Shown here in pieces: positions 35,260 to 45,227 of a stretch of DNA of 64,000 nucleotides. The notes beneath the pieces were generated by a model that did not search any database, was not told the DNA's origin, and saw only the letters and a program-made list of their open reading frames with translations. The stretch's first letter is position 1; every line of letters begins with the position of its first letter. This DNA is from Rosettibacter primus (lineage in GTDB: Bacteria; Bacteroidota; Ignavibacteria; Ignavibacteriales; Melioribacteraceae): the NCBI RefSeq assembly GCF_036860675.1, contig NZ_JAYKGK010000001.1:558001-622000 (forward strand), given 5' to 3'. A program made the position numbers and the translations under genes.

Positions 35260-36986
35260 TTCTTAATGATTCCTTTCCCTGTTTTTCCATCTACTTTTAC
35301 TAAAATACTTTTTTTTAGTTTAACATGAGAAACAAAATTTTTCTCTTCTACAATCTCCTGAACCTTTAGCCAGTCCCAATCTATTTTGTATTTACCTTTG
35401 TAATTTATTGAAAAATAGAACACATTGAAACTCAATAAATTATGAAAAAAGTGAGAACCTTGACTTAACTCTACATCGATATTAAGTAATGTGGATTCAA
35501 CAATTATACTTGCCCCAGAAATTTGACTCCATATAACAGGTATACCAAGCCAAGGGTCACTGCTGCCCCACCTCCCAAAACCAATTAATAAATAAGGCAA
35601 ATTATTCTTAACAAGTTTTTTATTGATAATCTCGATTTCTTTAGCTATTTGAGTTGTATATTTTTTATCAAAACTATCAGGTTTCACATAAACAATATCA
35701 AAAATATTTTCTTTAATCCCGTTACCCAAAACACATTCTGAAGCTATTAAAATATCATCGCTCATCATTTCATCATCTTTAATTTCTACAACCTCATTAG
35801 AAATTGCAATTGGTCGTATCTGTAAGAATCCCAAATCCATTTTACATATCTTTGGATTTAGTGTGCAGGCAAATTCAATTTCTACTGGTGAGTTGTAAGC
35901 ATCCTGGCATATTTTTAATAATTCTTTTATTAAATCATTAAAACGAAATTCGTTAAAGTATAACAACGGTGTAAAATTAATAATCCTTGGTCCCTTAGTT
36001 TCTGTTCCAATTATAATTTTATCTTCTGAGTAACTATAAGTTGATGCAATCAATTTTAGAGTACTGTCATACTCTGCATCTTTTAAATTGCATTTAATAA
36101 GGAATTCTGTTTCTCTAACCGGATTGTAATGAATAATAGTACTCAAGTTTACTGCCCAAAAATCAGTTTGAGTGAGTTTTAATAATTCATGTGGGCTGCC
36201 AAAGACAAATGAAGACTTTGGATAAGCTGGAGAATAGGACCATGTTATACCCCCATCAACAATTGTTTTACCTAAACCAAGGGCTAAATTAACAATGCCA
36301 TCTTCAGGTTTAGTTTTACCAATGGAATAAAAATTATACGAACGTGCAACTCCAGAAAAATTCGGATAATATCTTGTATCATATTTATGACCTACAACTT
36401 CCTGAATAATAACAGCCATCTTTTCTTCTTCTATATTATGAGTTGATATTCTAAAATAATCTTTTGAAACTTTGAAATAAGTGGATGCATAAACAAACTT
36501 AATTGCTTCAATTAATTTTTGGAAACGAACATCTGTACTTTGTTGGTTATTAGGTATCATCTTGGTTGCATAAACTCCAGCGAATGGTTCAAATTTAGCA
36601 TCTTCCAACAAGCCAGAAGAACGAACTGCTAAAGGCGTTTTTATTTTGTCAATGAAGTAGTATAAATCACCCAGATATTCTACAGGAAAATCAGCTTTTA
36701 AAAAACGGTCCAATATTCTTACATCTGATTTTTCATTTAATGCATAATCATATAAATTATTGCGGGACATAAACAGTTCAAAAACTTTTGTGCGCAAAAC
36801 AATCATTCTCGGAACTGAAATGACAATATCAGGGAATTTAGAAATATTAATTTCTTTACGAATAATTTCTTCAATAAAAATTAATCCACCGGCTTTCCCT
36901 CCAAATGAACCTTCCCCAATAAAGAAGTGAGTTTTTTGAGGTTCTAATAATCTTCTATCAAATTGTTCAATAATATTTTCATTCAT
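35253..36986 (-). CDS. PEP/pyruvate-binding domain protein (PPDK N-terminal-like)
   Basis: 577 aa from the ATG of MNENIIEQF. An in-frame TTG further out lies inside the preceding terminator hairpin, so I reject it. GEGSFGGKAGGLIF and VRSSGLLEDAKFEPFAG are PPDK N-terminal ATP-grasp motifs; GFGRWGSSDPWLG and LSQGSHFFHNL correspond to GPGRWGS and SFGTHFFQDL in the larger partner gene. The two proteins are therefore homologous over most of this length, the larger having extra domains at both ends. No catalytic His domain. Function unknown. Confidence 0.8.
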   Translation of the reverse strand: MNENIIEQFDRRLLEPQKTHFFIGEGSFGGKAGGLIFIEEIIRKEINISKFPDIVISVPRMIVLRTKVFELFMSRNNLYDYALNEKSDVRILDRFLKADFPVEYLGDLYYFIDKIKTPLAVRSSGLLEDAKFEPFAGVYATKMIPNNQQSTDVRFQKLIEAIKFVYASTYFKVSKDYFRISTHNIEEEKMAVIIQEVVGHKYDTRYYPNFSGVARSYNFYSIGKTKPEDGIVNLALGLGKTIVDGGITWSYSPAYPKSSFVFGSPHELLKLTQTDFWAVNLSTIIHYNPVRETEFLIKCNLKDAEYDSTLKLIASTYSYSEDKIIIGTETKGPRIINFTPLLYFNEFRFNDLIKELLKICQDAYNSPVEIEFACTLNPKICKMDLGFLQIRPIAISNEVVEIKDDEMMSDDILIASECVLGNGIKENIFDIVYVKPDSFDKKYTTQIAKEIEIINKKLVKNNLPYLLIGFGRWGSSDPWLGIPVIWSQISGASIIVESTLLNIDVELSQGSHFFHNLLSFNVFYFSINYKGKYKIDWDWLKVQEIVEEKNFVSHVKLKKSILVKVDGKTGKGIIKKC

Positions 36987-37022
36987 CAGAATTTTTGAAA
37001 TAATTTCTTGAGAATAAAATAA

Positions 37023-37054
37023 AGCCAAGAATTGAAAAAATTCAATCCTTGGCT
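37023..37054 (-). terminator. Intrinsic terminator after glutamate dehydrogenase
   Basis: AGCCAAGAATTGAA and TTCAATCCTTGGCT are inverted repeats of 14 bp with one mismatch (G-U pairable) and a four-base loop. On the minus strand the stem is followed by TTTATTTTATT. It lies about 20 nt after the dehydrogenase stop, separating that gene from the PEP-binding pair. Confidence 0.8.
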
Positions 37055-37075
37055 AAACTTAAAATAAATATTAAA

Positions 37076-38362
37076 TTATACCCAGCCTCTATCTTTACAA
37101 GCTTGAGCCACACGGCTAACAGAAATAATATAGGCTGCATCACGCATGTAGAGATTTTTCTTTTTTGCGAGTTCACTAACAGCCAAATAAGCTGATGTCA
37201 TTTTTACATCAAGTTTACCTAGTACTTCATCTCTTTCCCAATAATAGTTCATATTTGACTGAACCTGTTCAAAATAACTGCATGTTACACCACCTGCATT
37301 AGCTAAAAAATCAGGTATTAAGAAAATTCCTCTTTCCTGAATTACTTTGTCTGCATCTGGTGTTGTAGGTCCATTTGCACCTTCAACGATTATTTTAACC
37401 TTCTTGCTAATTTTAGTGACATTATCTGCGTGAATCTGGTTTTCAAGAGCAGCTGGCAATAAAATATCAACTTCTTGTTCAATCCATTCCTCCCCACTTA
37501 AAACCTCATAACCAATTTCTTTAGCTTTATTTTTATCTATTCCACCAAATCTATCAGTAATTTTTAACAGCTCATCTTTATCAATTCCACTCATCTTTCT
37601 AAAAGTATAAGCACATTGGTCTTGTTCATCCCAGCTTGCGACTGCAATTACTTTACCGCCTAATTGTTGATAAAGTTCTATTGCATACTGAGCAACATTG
37701 CCAAAGCCTTGAACTGACATAGTTGTATCTTCAATTTTAATACCCATTTCTTTTAGTGCTTCTCTTAAAGTGAAAATAACACCATAACCAGTGGCCTCTG
37801 TTCTACCTAATGAACCTCCCATGCCTACAGGTTTGCCAGTAATAAATCCAGGATATTTACCGCCGTAGATAGTTTCATATTCATCAAGCATCCAGAGCAT
37901 GTGCTGAGCGTTGGTCATTACATCAGGAGCTGGGACATCGTTAACAGGTCCAACATTTTTAGCCATTTGACGAACCCAGCCTCTGCAAATCTGTTCTTGT
38001 TCTTTCATACTCAAATGATGTGGATCGCATATAACTCCACCTTTTCCACCACCAAGCGGAATGTTTACAACAGCACATTTCCAAGTCATCCACATTGCAA
38101 GTGCTCTTACTGTATCAATTGTTTCATGAGGATGGAATCGAATACCACCTTTTGATGGTCCCCTTGCATCATTGTGCTGAACTCTAAATCCTCTAAATAT
38201 TTTTGTTGTTCCATCATCCATTTTAACAGGTATGCTAAAATGATATTCCCTTAAAGGATATCTTAATAACTGACGAGTAGCTTCATCTAAATTTAACATG
38301 TCTGCTACTTTGTCAAATTGTGCTTGTGCCATTTCGAATGGATTGAATTCTTTTGACTTCAT
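37076..38362 (-). CDS. gdhA: Glu/Leu/Phe/Val dehydrogenase family, glutamate dehydrogenase
   Basis: 428 aa. GGIRFHPHETIDTVRALAMWMTWK carries the substrate-binding Lys, and IPLGGGKGGV plus PAPDVMTN the catalytic Lys/Asp region. The Rossmann motif is GFGNVAQYA. It interconverts glutamate and 2-oxoglutarate with NAD(P). A terminator follows directly. It is divergent from the prolyl oligopeptidase gene. Confidence 0.93.
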   Translation of the reverse strand: MKSKEFNPFEMAQAQFDKVADMLNLDEATRQLLRYPLREYHFSIPVKMDDGTTKIFRGFRVQHNDARGPSKGGIRFHPHETIDTVRALAMWMTWKCAVVNIPLGGGKGGVICDPHHLSMKEQEQICRGWVRQMAKNVGPVNDVPAPDVMTNAQHMLWMLDEYETIYGGKYPGFITGKPVGMGGSLGRTEATGYGVIFTLREALKEMGIKIEDTTMSVQGFGNVAQYAIELYQQLGGKVIAVASWDEQDQCAYTFRKMSGIDKDELLKITDRFGGIDKNKAKEIGYEVLSGEEWIEQEVDILLPAALENQIHADNVTKISKKVKIIVEGANGPTTPDADKVIQERGIFLIPDFLANAGGVTCSYFEQVQSNMNYYWERDEVLGKLDVKMTSAYLAVSELAKKKNLYMRDAAYIISVSRVAQACKDRGWV

Positions 38363-38756
38363 AAATTCCTCAAAATTTTTTATTGAATTTTTAAGTCATC
38401 AACACATATTATTTGTAATTAATGACTTAACTTATTTTTCTTATGAACGAAAAATAGAGAGAGAATATCATAAAGCAAAATAAATAAAAACTTAATTACA
38501 CACAGAATGATTTCTTAATTTTAGCATGTTACAAAAAATCATTTAAGAAAATTATGCTATTAAATTTTATTTCTTAATTATTATTGATAATTTTTAGAAA
38601 TACCTAACTTTCTCAAATAGTAAAATATTTTTTTAAAAAATGATATTTACAGACATCATAACTCAATTTAAGTAAAATTAAAGTTTGGATTTTTTCTGAA
38701 CGAATTCTATCTTGTAGTTAAATAATCTCCTGTATATAAAACTTTGGAGAAATAAT
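38363..38756. other. Divergent promoter region, no gene seen
   Basis: About 390 bp between the divergent dehydrogenase and prolyl oligopeptidase genes. It is very A/T-rich and should hold both promoters. I see no supported ORF, RNA gene or clear operator. Confidence 0.5.
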
Positions 38757-40862
38757 ATGAAAAGAGCTTTACTGATAATATTTTGTGTTTATTTTTCACT
38801 TTATCTGAAAGCACAAAACTTACAATACCCCGTAACAAAAAAAATAAATCATATAGATGAATATCATGGAGTAAAAATTGCAGACCCTTATCGCTGGCTT
38901 GAAGATTTAAATTCTGAAGAGACAAAACAATGGATTGAAGCTCAAAACAAATTAACAAACAATTACTTATCAAATATTCCATACAGAAATAAAATTAAAA
39001 AACGATTAACAGAATTATGGAACTATGAAAGATACAGTACTCCCTTTAAAGTTGGGGACTATTATGTGTATTCAAAAAATGATGGATTGCAAGAACAAAA
39101 TGTTTATTACATACAAAAAGGAATTAATGGAGAACCCGAAGTTTTAATTGACCCAAACAAACTTTCACAGGATGGTTCTGTTTCACTAGCAGGAATCTTT
39201 TTTTCTAATGACAATAAATATTTAAGTTATGGAATATCAAGAGGAGGTTCTGATTGGCGCGAGTTTTATATAATGGAGGTCTCTACAAAAAAATTATTTG
39301 AGGATAAAATTTTATGGTCAAAATTCTCAGGTAATGCATGGTATAAAGACGGTTTCTTTTATGCTAAATATGATGAACCAAAATCTGGTGAAGAATTAAA
39401 ACAATCCAATCAATTTCAGAAAATCTTTTATCATAAGGTTGGCACTCCTCAGACTCAGGATGAATTAATTATTGAAGACAAAGAAAATCCCAAAAGACTA
39501 TTTGGTGTAAATGTTACTGATGATGAAAAATATTTAATAATTTCTGTTTCAGAAGGGTCGTCATCTTACAATTTATTATGGTATAAAAATCTTTCTGCTA
39601 ATTCTTCAATAATAAAATTAATTGACAACTTCGAAGCTGAATATAATTTTATCGACAATATTGATGACAAATTTTTAGTACTTACAAATTATCAAGCTCC
39701 AAATAATAAACTGATTTTAATTGACCTTAAAAATCCTTCTAAAGAAAACTGGAAAACTATAATCCCTGAATCAAAAAATGTTATTCAAAATGTTTCTCGG
39801 ATTGGAGGGAAATTAATTGTTACATACTTACAGGATGCAAGCAGTAAAGTTTCAGTTTACACTGAAAGCGGTAATTATCTTTACGATGTTAAATTGCCCA
39901 CATTAGGAACCGTCTTCGGCTTTTCAGGGAAAAATAAAGATACAGAAACTTTCTATACATTTACATCTTTCACATATCCTCCAACAATTTACAGATACGA
40001 TGTTAAAAACAATAAATCAACTTTATTTAAAAAGTCTAACATAAAATTTAATATGGAGGACTATGAGACGAAGCAAATATTTTATAAAAGCAAAGATGGT
40101 ACAAAAATCCCGCTATTCATTGTTCACAGAAAAGGATTACAATTAAATGGAAATAATCCCACATTACTTTATGCTTATGGAGGTTTTAATATTTCGCAGC
40201 AACCAACTTTTTCAATTCCAAGAATTCCACTTTTAGAAAATAATTTTGTATTTGCTTTAGCATGTTTACGCGGTGGAAATGAATATGGTGAAGAATGGCA
40301 CAAAGCTGGGATGTTAAACAATAAGCAAAATGTATTCGATGATTTTATTGCAGCAGCAGAATGGTTAATTAAGAATAAATATACTTTACCTGATAAACTT
40401 GCTATTCAAGGAGCTTCGAATGGAGGTTTATTAATTGGAGCAGTAATTAATCAAAAGCCTGAATTATTCAAAGTTGCTTTTCCAATGGTTGGTGTAATGG
40501 ATATGCTGCGTTTTCATAAATTCACCATAGGTTGGGCCTGGGTTTCAGAATATGGTTCAAGTGATAATCCAGAACAATTCGAATATCTATTAAAATATTC
40601 TCCACTTCACAACATTAAAAATTCTGAATATCCTGCTACACTTGTTACAACTGCTGATCACGATGACCGTGTATTCCCTGCTCATTCATTTAAGTATATT
40701 GCAACTCTTCAAGAAAAAAATACTGGTAAAAATCCAACATTAATTCGCATTGAAACTAAAGTGGGACACGGTGCAGGTACAAGCACATCAAAATCAATTG
40801 AACTCTATACAGATTTATGGTCATTTATGTTTTTCAATCTTGGTATAAATCCAAATTATTAA
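38757..40862 (+). CDS. Prolyl oligopeptidase (S9A), exported
   Basis: 701 aa, normal for the family. Signal peptide to about residue 19 (LYLKAQ). The N-terminal beta-propeller starts with HGVKIADPYRWLEDLNSEET, typical of S9A. The C-terminal alpha/beta hydrolase has the nucleophile Ser in GASNGGLL, Asp in DHDDRVFP and His in GHGAGTS. It cleaves short proline-containing peptides in the periplasm or at the surface. It stands alone on the plus strand with a good GGAG-type ribosome site (TTGGAGAAATAATATG). Confidence 0.95.
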   Translation: MKRALLIIFCVYFSLYLKAQNLQYPVTKKINHIDEYHGVKIADPYRWLEDLNSEETKQWIEAQNKLTNNYLSNIPYRNKIKKRLTELWNYERYSTPFKVGDYYVYSKNDGLQEQNVYYIQKGINGEPEVLIDPNKLSQDGSVSLAGIFFSNDNKYLSYGISRGGSDWREFYIMEVSTKKLFEDKILWSKFSGNAWYKDGFFYAKYDEPKSGEELKQSNQFQKIFYHKVGTPQTQDELIIEDKENPKRLFGVNVTDDEKYLIISVSEGSSSYNLLWYKNLSANSSIIKLIDNFEAEYNFIDNIDDKFLVLTNYQAPNNKLILIDLKNPSKENWKTIIPESKNVIQNVSRIGGKLIVTYLQDASSKVSVYTESGNYLYDVKLPTLGTVFGFSGKNKDTETFYTFTSFTYPPTIYRYDVKNNKSTLFKKSNIKFNMEDYETKQIFYKSKDGTKIPLFIVHRKGLQLNGNNPTLLYAYGGFNISQQPTFSIPRIPLLENNFVFALACLRGGNEYGEEWHKAGMLNNKQNVFDDFIAAAEWLIKNKYTLPDKLAIQGASNGGLLIGAVINQKPELFKVAFPMVGVMDMLRFHKFTIGWAWVSEYGSSDNPEQFEYLLKYSPLHNIKNSEYPATLVTTADHDDRVFPAHSFKYIATLQEKNTGKNPTLIRIETKVGHGAGTSTSKSIELYTDLWSFMFFNLGINPNY

Positions 40863-40879
40863 TTTAATTTTTCCCCATT

Positions 40880-41098
40880 ATGAAAATTTATACTATGAGG
40901 AAAAGAAAAATTAAAAAGATAATAATCAGTATCGTTGGAGGTATATTATTAATAATTGGTATCATCATGATTATTGTGCCAGGTCCTGCTTATTTGATTA
41001 TTCCTGCAGGTCTGGGAATACTTGGAACAGAATATCAGTGGGCAAAACAAATGCATGAAAAAGTAAAAAAGATTTTAAAAAAAATTTTTAGTAAGTAA
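40880..41098 (+). CDS. PGPGW-type small transmembrane protein
   Basis: 72 aa. A hydrophobic segment of about 30 residues (IISIVGGILLIIGIIMIIV) is followed by PGPAYLIIPAGLGILGTEY and a basic amphipathic tail (KVKKILKKIF). This matches the PGPGW family of unknown function. The longest start is given; the ATG of MRKRK, five codons later, is equally possible because neither has a clear RBS. It follows the peptidase by 17 nt. Confidence 0.75.
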   Translation: MKIYTMRKRKIKKIIISIVGGILLIIGIIMIIVPGPAYLIIPAGLGILGTEYQWAKQMHEKVKKILKKIFSK

Positions 41099-41235
41099 AA
41101 ATCATCATCATTAACTTCAAACGAAAGTCTTTGTATTGCTACCGTAAAAACCACTTTGAATGATACTTTTATTATTTACGAAACTTTTTCATTGAGATTT
41201 TAGTTTTTATAATCAAACAAACTGAAAAAATCAAT

Positions 41236-43515
41236 ATGAGAAATATTATTTTATTAATTACTTGTGGACTGTTAATTTCTACAAAAATTTCATCACAGAA
41301 TTATGGTGAAATTAAAGGATATGTAGTAGAAGCTAATACACAATTACCATTACCTTTAGCAAATGTAATAATTTTAGAGACTAATATTGGAGCTTCTACC
41401 GATTTAGAAGGAAAATTCACAATCAAAAATGTACCTCCGAATATATATAGAATTAAGGCATCAATAATAGGTTACAAATCTGTTATTAAAACTGATATTA
41501 TAGTTAAACCCAATTCAACAACTCAAGTTAATTTTGAACTTGCTCCTGAAACGATAGAACTTGATAATATAATTGTTCAGGCAAATTATTTTGACAAAAA
41601 TATAATTGAACCTGTAAGCCTGCGAAAACTATCTAATGAAGAATTGAGAAGAAGTCCTGGAGGTTTTGAAGATGTTATCAGAGCTTTATCTGTATTACCA
41701 GGAATTTCTCAAGCAGATGCAGGACGAAACGATTTAATAGTTCGTGGAGGAGCCCCATCTGAAAATCTTTATGTTGTTAATGGTTTTGAAATTCCTAATA
41801 TCAATCATTTTGGGACTCAGGGTTCTACAGGAGGACCTATAAGTTACATCAATCTTGATTTCGTCAATGAAGTAAATTTTTCTACTGGTGGATTTTCAGT
41901 AATGTATGGAGATAAAATATCATCTACCCTTAACATAAATTTACGCGAAGGAAATGACAGCAGAATAAAAGGAAAAGCAACTATTTCAGCATCTATGTTT
42001 GGATTAAACATTGAAGGACCAATAAATAAAAATTCATCTTTTATTGTTTCTGCAAGAAGAAGTTATTTAGATTTTATTTTCAAAGCTGCTGGATTTTCTT
42101 TCGTACCCGAATATTATGATTTATTAACAAAAGTGGATTATAAAATTGATAATATTAACACAATCAACTTCTTATTCATAGGAGCATTTGATAAAGTAAA
42201 ATTTTTCAACGATGACAAAGAAAAAATAATAAATAATTCGAGAATATTAGGGAGTAATCAAAATCAATATATTGCAGGATTATCATATCGTAGAGTTTTC
42301 AGCAATGGTTATATGAATTTGAAGTATTATAGAAATTTTACTGACTTTGATTACGTCCAGAAAGATTCATTACTACAACCTCTATTTAAAAATATTTCCA
42401 GAGAAGAAGAAAATAATTTTCAGCTTGATGTTGTTCATAAATTTTCAAAAAAAATTGAAATGAATTTTGGTGCTGCAATCAAATTAATAGAATTTAATAG
42501 TGACATATATTTCCCATCATTCAAAACTACTTTTGGTGAAATATTGCCTTCATTATCTCTTAATGAAAAAAATAATTTTCTAAAGAATGGTTCATACATC
42601 AATTTTAATTTTTTATTAACTCCAAAAATCCTAACCAATCTTGGTTTAAGATATGACTATTTCAATGGCATTAACAAAAAAAATTATATTAGTCCGAGAT
42701 TTTCAGCATCATATTCATTAAATGAAATGTTCAGCTTTAATTTTAGTGCAGGAATTTATAGACAATTACCATCTTATATCTGGCTGATATCAAACAATCA
42801 AAATAAAAATTTAACTGCGATTAAAACCAATCAGTATGTATTTGGTATTAATTATTTATTTAGGAATGATGCAGAATTAAAAATCGAAACTTTTCTTAAA
42901 AATTATTCAAACTATCCAGCAAGTTTAATCAGACAATATCTTGTTTTAGCAAATACAGGTGCGGGTTTTTCAGGGAGTGATGATAATTTTTCCTCTTTTG
43001 GACTTGACCCTTTAATTAGTGCTGGTGAAGGGAATGTAAAAGGATTAGAATTATCAATTCAGAAAAAAATTTCCGACATACCTTTATATGGGATTTTAAG
43101 TTTAACTTATTCGAAATCGGACTTCATTGCATTAGATAGAATTAAAAGAAGCAGCAGTTATGATCAGAATTGGATTTTCAATATTGCTGGCGGATATAGA
43201 TTTAATATGTTCTGGGAATTAAGTATGAAATTCCGATATGCTTCAGGAAGGCCATATACACCATTTGATGATAATGGTCTGCAGAATGTTAATCAATATA
43301 ATTCAAGAAGATTAAAATCTTTTCATTCTCTCGATGTGAGAGTAGACAAAAGATGGTTAATTAATAGTTGGACACTAATTACTTATATTGATATTCAGAA
43401 TATATATAACAGAAGAAATTTAAGCGGCATTAGATGGGACCAAAAAACAAAAACTATCGACGAAACAACGTCAATTGGTATATTGCCATCAATCGGGATT
43501 TCACTTGAATTCTAA
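41236..43515 (+). CDS. TonB-dependent receptor with carboxypeptidase-like N-terminal domain
   Basis: 759 aa outer-membrane protein. Signal peptide (about 20 aa, STKISSQ), then a CarboxypepD_reg-like domain (about 23-110, GYVVEANTQLPLPLANVI), the plug domain (DVIRALSVLPGISQADAGRNDLIVRGG) and a 22-strand-type barrel ending in aromatic SIGISLEF. The substrate is unknown; no SusD partner is adjacent. Its stop codon overlaps the stop of the convergent histidine kinase gene. Confidence 0.93.
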   Translation: MRNIILLITCGLLISTKISSQNYGEIKGYVVEANTQLPLPLANVIILETNIGASTDLEGKFTIKNVPPNIYRIKASIIGYKSVIKTDIIVKPNSTTQVNFELAPETIELDNIIVQANYFDKNIIEPVSLRKLSNEELRRSPGGFEDVIRALSVLPGISQADAGRNDLIVRGGAPSENLYVVNGFEIPNINHFGTQGSTGGPISYINLDFVNEVNFSTGGFSVMYGDKISSTLNINLREGNDSRIKGKATISASMFGLNIEGPINKNSSFIVSARRSYLDFIFKAAGFSFVPEYYDLLTKVDYKIDNINTINFLFIGAFDKVKFFNDDKEKIINNSRILGSNQNQYIAGLSYRRVFSNGYMNLKYYRNFTDFDYVQKDSLLQPLFKNISREEENNFQLDVVHKFSKKIEMNFGAAIKLIEFNSDIYFPSFKTTFGEILPSLSLNEKNNFLKNGSYINFNFLLTPKILTNLGLRYDYFNGINKKNYISPRFSASYSLNEMFSFNFSAGIYRQLPSYIWLISNNQNKNLTAIKTNQYVFGINYLFRNDAELKIETFLKNYSNYPASLIRQYLVLANTGAGFSGSDDNFSSFGLDPLISAGEGNVKGLELSIQKKISDIPLYGILSLTYSKSDFIALDRIKRSSSYDQNWIFNIAGGYRFNMFWELSMKFRYASGRPYTPFDDNGLQNVNQYNSRRLKSFHSLDVRVDKRWLINSWTLITYIDIQNIYNRRNLSGIRWDQKTKTIDETTSIGILPSIGISLEF

Positions 43516-44564
43516 ACTAACTTCTTAAGCACAAAAGAGAATTCACTTCCTTTGCCTAATTTACTCTTTACTTCCACTTTTGAATTATGAGCTTCCACAA
43601 TGTGCTTTACTATAGCCAAGCCAAGTCCTGTTCCTCCCATATCTCTTGAACGATTTTTATCAACTCTGTAAAATCTTTCAAAAATTCGATTTAAATCTTT
43701 CTCGTCAATTCCAATTCCCGTATCCCTAACAAATATTCTTGCATCCTTCTCGTATTCATCAACTCCAACTTCAATTTTGCCGGTTTCAGTATATTTTATT
43801 GCATTAGTAATTAAATTATTCATTACCTGTTTTAATCTTTCTTTATCACCAAAAATTTCAAGACTTTTATTTATTGGCAATAATACTAAATCAAGATTTT
43901 TCTTTTCAGCATAAGGTTTCATTTCATTTATTATGTTTTCAAGGAATGGAGCAACTTGAAAATACCTCAAACTCATTTTCATTTGTTTTGATTCAATCAT
44001 AGAAATATCAATTAAATCATTCAACAAATTATTAAGATTAATAACGTGTTGATTAGCCTTTTGTAAAAATGTTCTATTAACTTTTTTATCATCAATAGCA
44101 CCGTCAAGTAAAGTTTCAATATATCCCTGTATTGCAAAAATTGGAGTTCTTAATTCATGAGAAACATTACCCAAAAATTCTGTTCTTGTGCGTTCTAATT
44201 TTTTTAAATGATTTATATCATTCTTAACTTTTAAAAACATCTTACGAATTTCATCTTCAAGGTCTGCTAAATTTTTTGGTAAATGAATTTCTTCTGAAGA
44301 TGAATATTTATTTTTTCTTATATAATTAATTGTTCTGGTTATAATATCAATTTCTAATTCTCTTTTTTTTGCCAAGTATAATATCAAAATAAATATAAAT
44401 AAGAATGTAAAAATAGAGATGAAAACAATTTGTGAAATATTAAGGTTGGAAATAAAAAGAATTAATAAAAACAAGAAATAAAAAATTATTAAAGGGATTA
44501 AATAATCAGTTGAACGAAATATAAAATGACTAATTTTTTTATATATTCTTGAATCTATAACCAA
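43512..44564 (-). CDS. Sensor histidine kinase, PhoR-like
   Basis: 350 aa. Two membrane helices (about 18-60) with almost no periplasmic loop, then a HAMP-like/coiled segment and the kinase core: H box FLGNVSHELRTPIFAIQGY, N box NNLITNAIKYT, G1 VRDTGIGID and G2 GGTGLGLAIVKH. It overlaps the response regulator gene by 26 bases, so they are a pair. The start is uncertain: the given TTG is the only usual start codon before the kinase core, and the AAAGGAG next to it belongs to conserved KGVGYRF codons of the regulator. Confidence 0.9.
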   Translation of the reverse strand: MVIDSRIYKKISHFIFRSTDYLIPLIIFYFLFLLILFISNLNISQIVFISIFTFLFIFILILYLAKKRELEIDIITRTINYIRKNKYSSSEEIHLPKNLADLEDEIRKMFLKVKNDINHLKKLERTRTEFLGNVSHELRTPIFAIQGYIETLLDGAIDDKKVNRTFLQKANQHVINLNNLLNDLIDISMIESKQMKMSLRYFQVAPFLENIINEMKPYAEKKNLDLVLLPINKSLEIFGDKERLKQVMNNLITNAIKYTETGKIEVGVDEYEKDARIFVRDTGIGIDEKDLNRIFERFYRVDKNRSRDMGGTGLGLAIVKHIVEAHNSKVEVKSKLGKGSEFSFVLKKLV

Positions 44565-45225
44565 CTCCTTTAATTGTTTCTATTAAATCTGCATGTTTAC
44601 CCAATTTCTCTCTTATTTTTCTAATATGAACATCAATTGTTCTTTCAACTACAATTATATCGTTGCCCCATATATCTGATAAAATTTTTTCTCTGTCAAA
44701 TACTTTTCCTGGATTTGAAGCAAGATAAGCAAGCAATTCAAATTCTTTTCTTGGTAGCACAACTTTTTTATTATCAACAAATACAGTATATTCATCCTTG
44801 TTAATTTTCAGTGGACCAATATTTATCTCATTTTCACCAATCTTATCTTTTTCACTGATTTCCGTTTTTCTAAGATTCGATTTTATTCTTGCAATTAATT
44901 TCTTAGGAGAAATAGGTTTTTGAATATAATCATCAGCTCCAATGTTTAAACCGTGTATTTCGTCGATTTCAGAAGATTTAGCTGTCAAAAATATAATAGG
45001 AGTGTGTTTATGATTTTTGCTGCTTCTAATTCTCTTGCAAGTTTCGTAACCATCGAGCTTTGGCATCATAATATCCAGAACAATTAAATCAGGATTCTCA
45101 GAAAGTTTTGAAAGTGCTTCAATTCCATTACAAGCTGAAATTACTTCAAAGCCTTCGGCTTCGAGATTATATTGAAGAAATTCGATAATATCCTTTTCGT
45201 CGTCTACTAAAAGTATCTTTGCCAT
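44539..45225 (-). CDS. Response regulator, OmpR/PhoB family
   Basis: 228 aa. Receiver domain with phospho-Asp in DLIVLDIMMPKLDGYE, acidic pocket DDEKD and Lys in QKPISPKKL. C-terminal winged helix (about 130-228) ends TIKGVGYRFKN, typical of PhoB. It is encoded just before its kinase. The resemblance to PhoBR suggests phosphate or envelope sensing, but no phosphate genes are nearby. Confidence 0.93.
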   Translation of the reverse strand: MAKILLVDDEKDIIEFLQYNLEAEGFEVISACNGIEALSKLSENPDLIVLDIMMPKLDGYETCKRIRSSKNHKHTPIIFLTAKSSEIDEIHGLNIGADDYIQKPISPKKLIARIKSNLRKTEISEKDKIGENEINIGPLKINKDEYTVFVDNKKVVLPRKEFELLAYLASNPGKVFDREKILSDIWGNDIIVVERTIDVHIRKIREKLGKHADLIETIKGVGYRFKNI

Positions 45226-45227
45226 AA

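Noticed and set aside
37022..37028. Longer TTG start for the 577-residue PEP-binding protein
   Set aside because: The extra codons run into the terminator hairpin of the preceding gene; the internal ATG is the better start.
44558..44575. AAAGGAG as ribosome site for the histidine kinase gene
   Set aside because: It encodes the conserved KGVGYRF end of the response regulator and lies directly against the TTG, too close to serve it.
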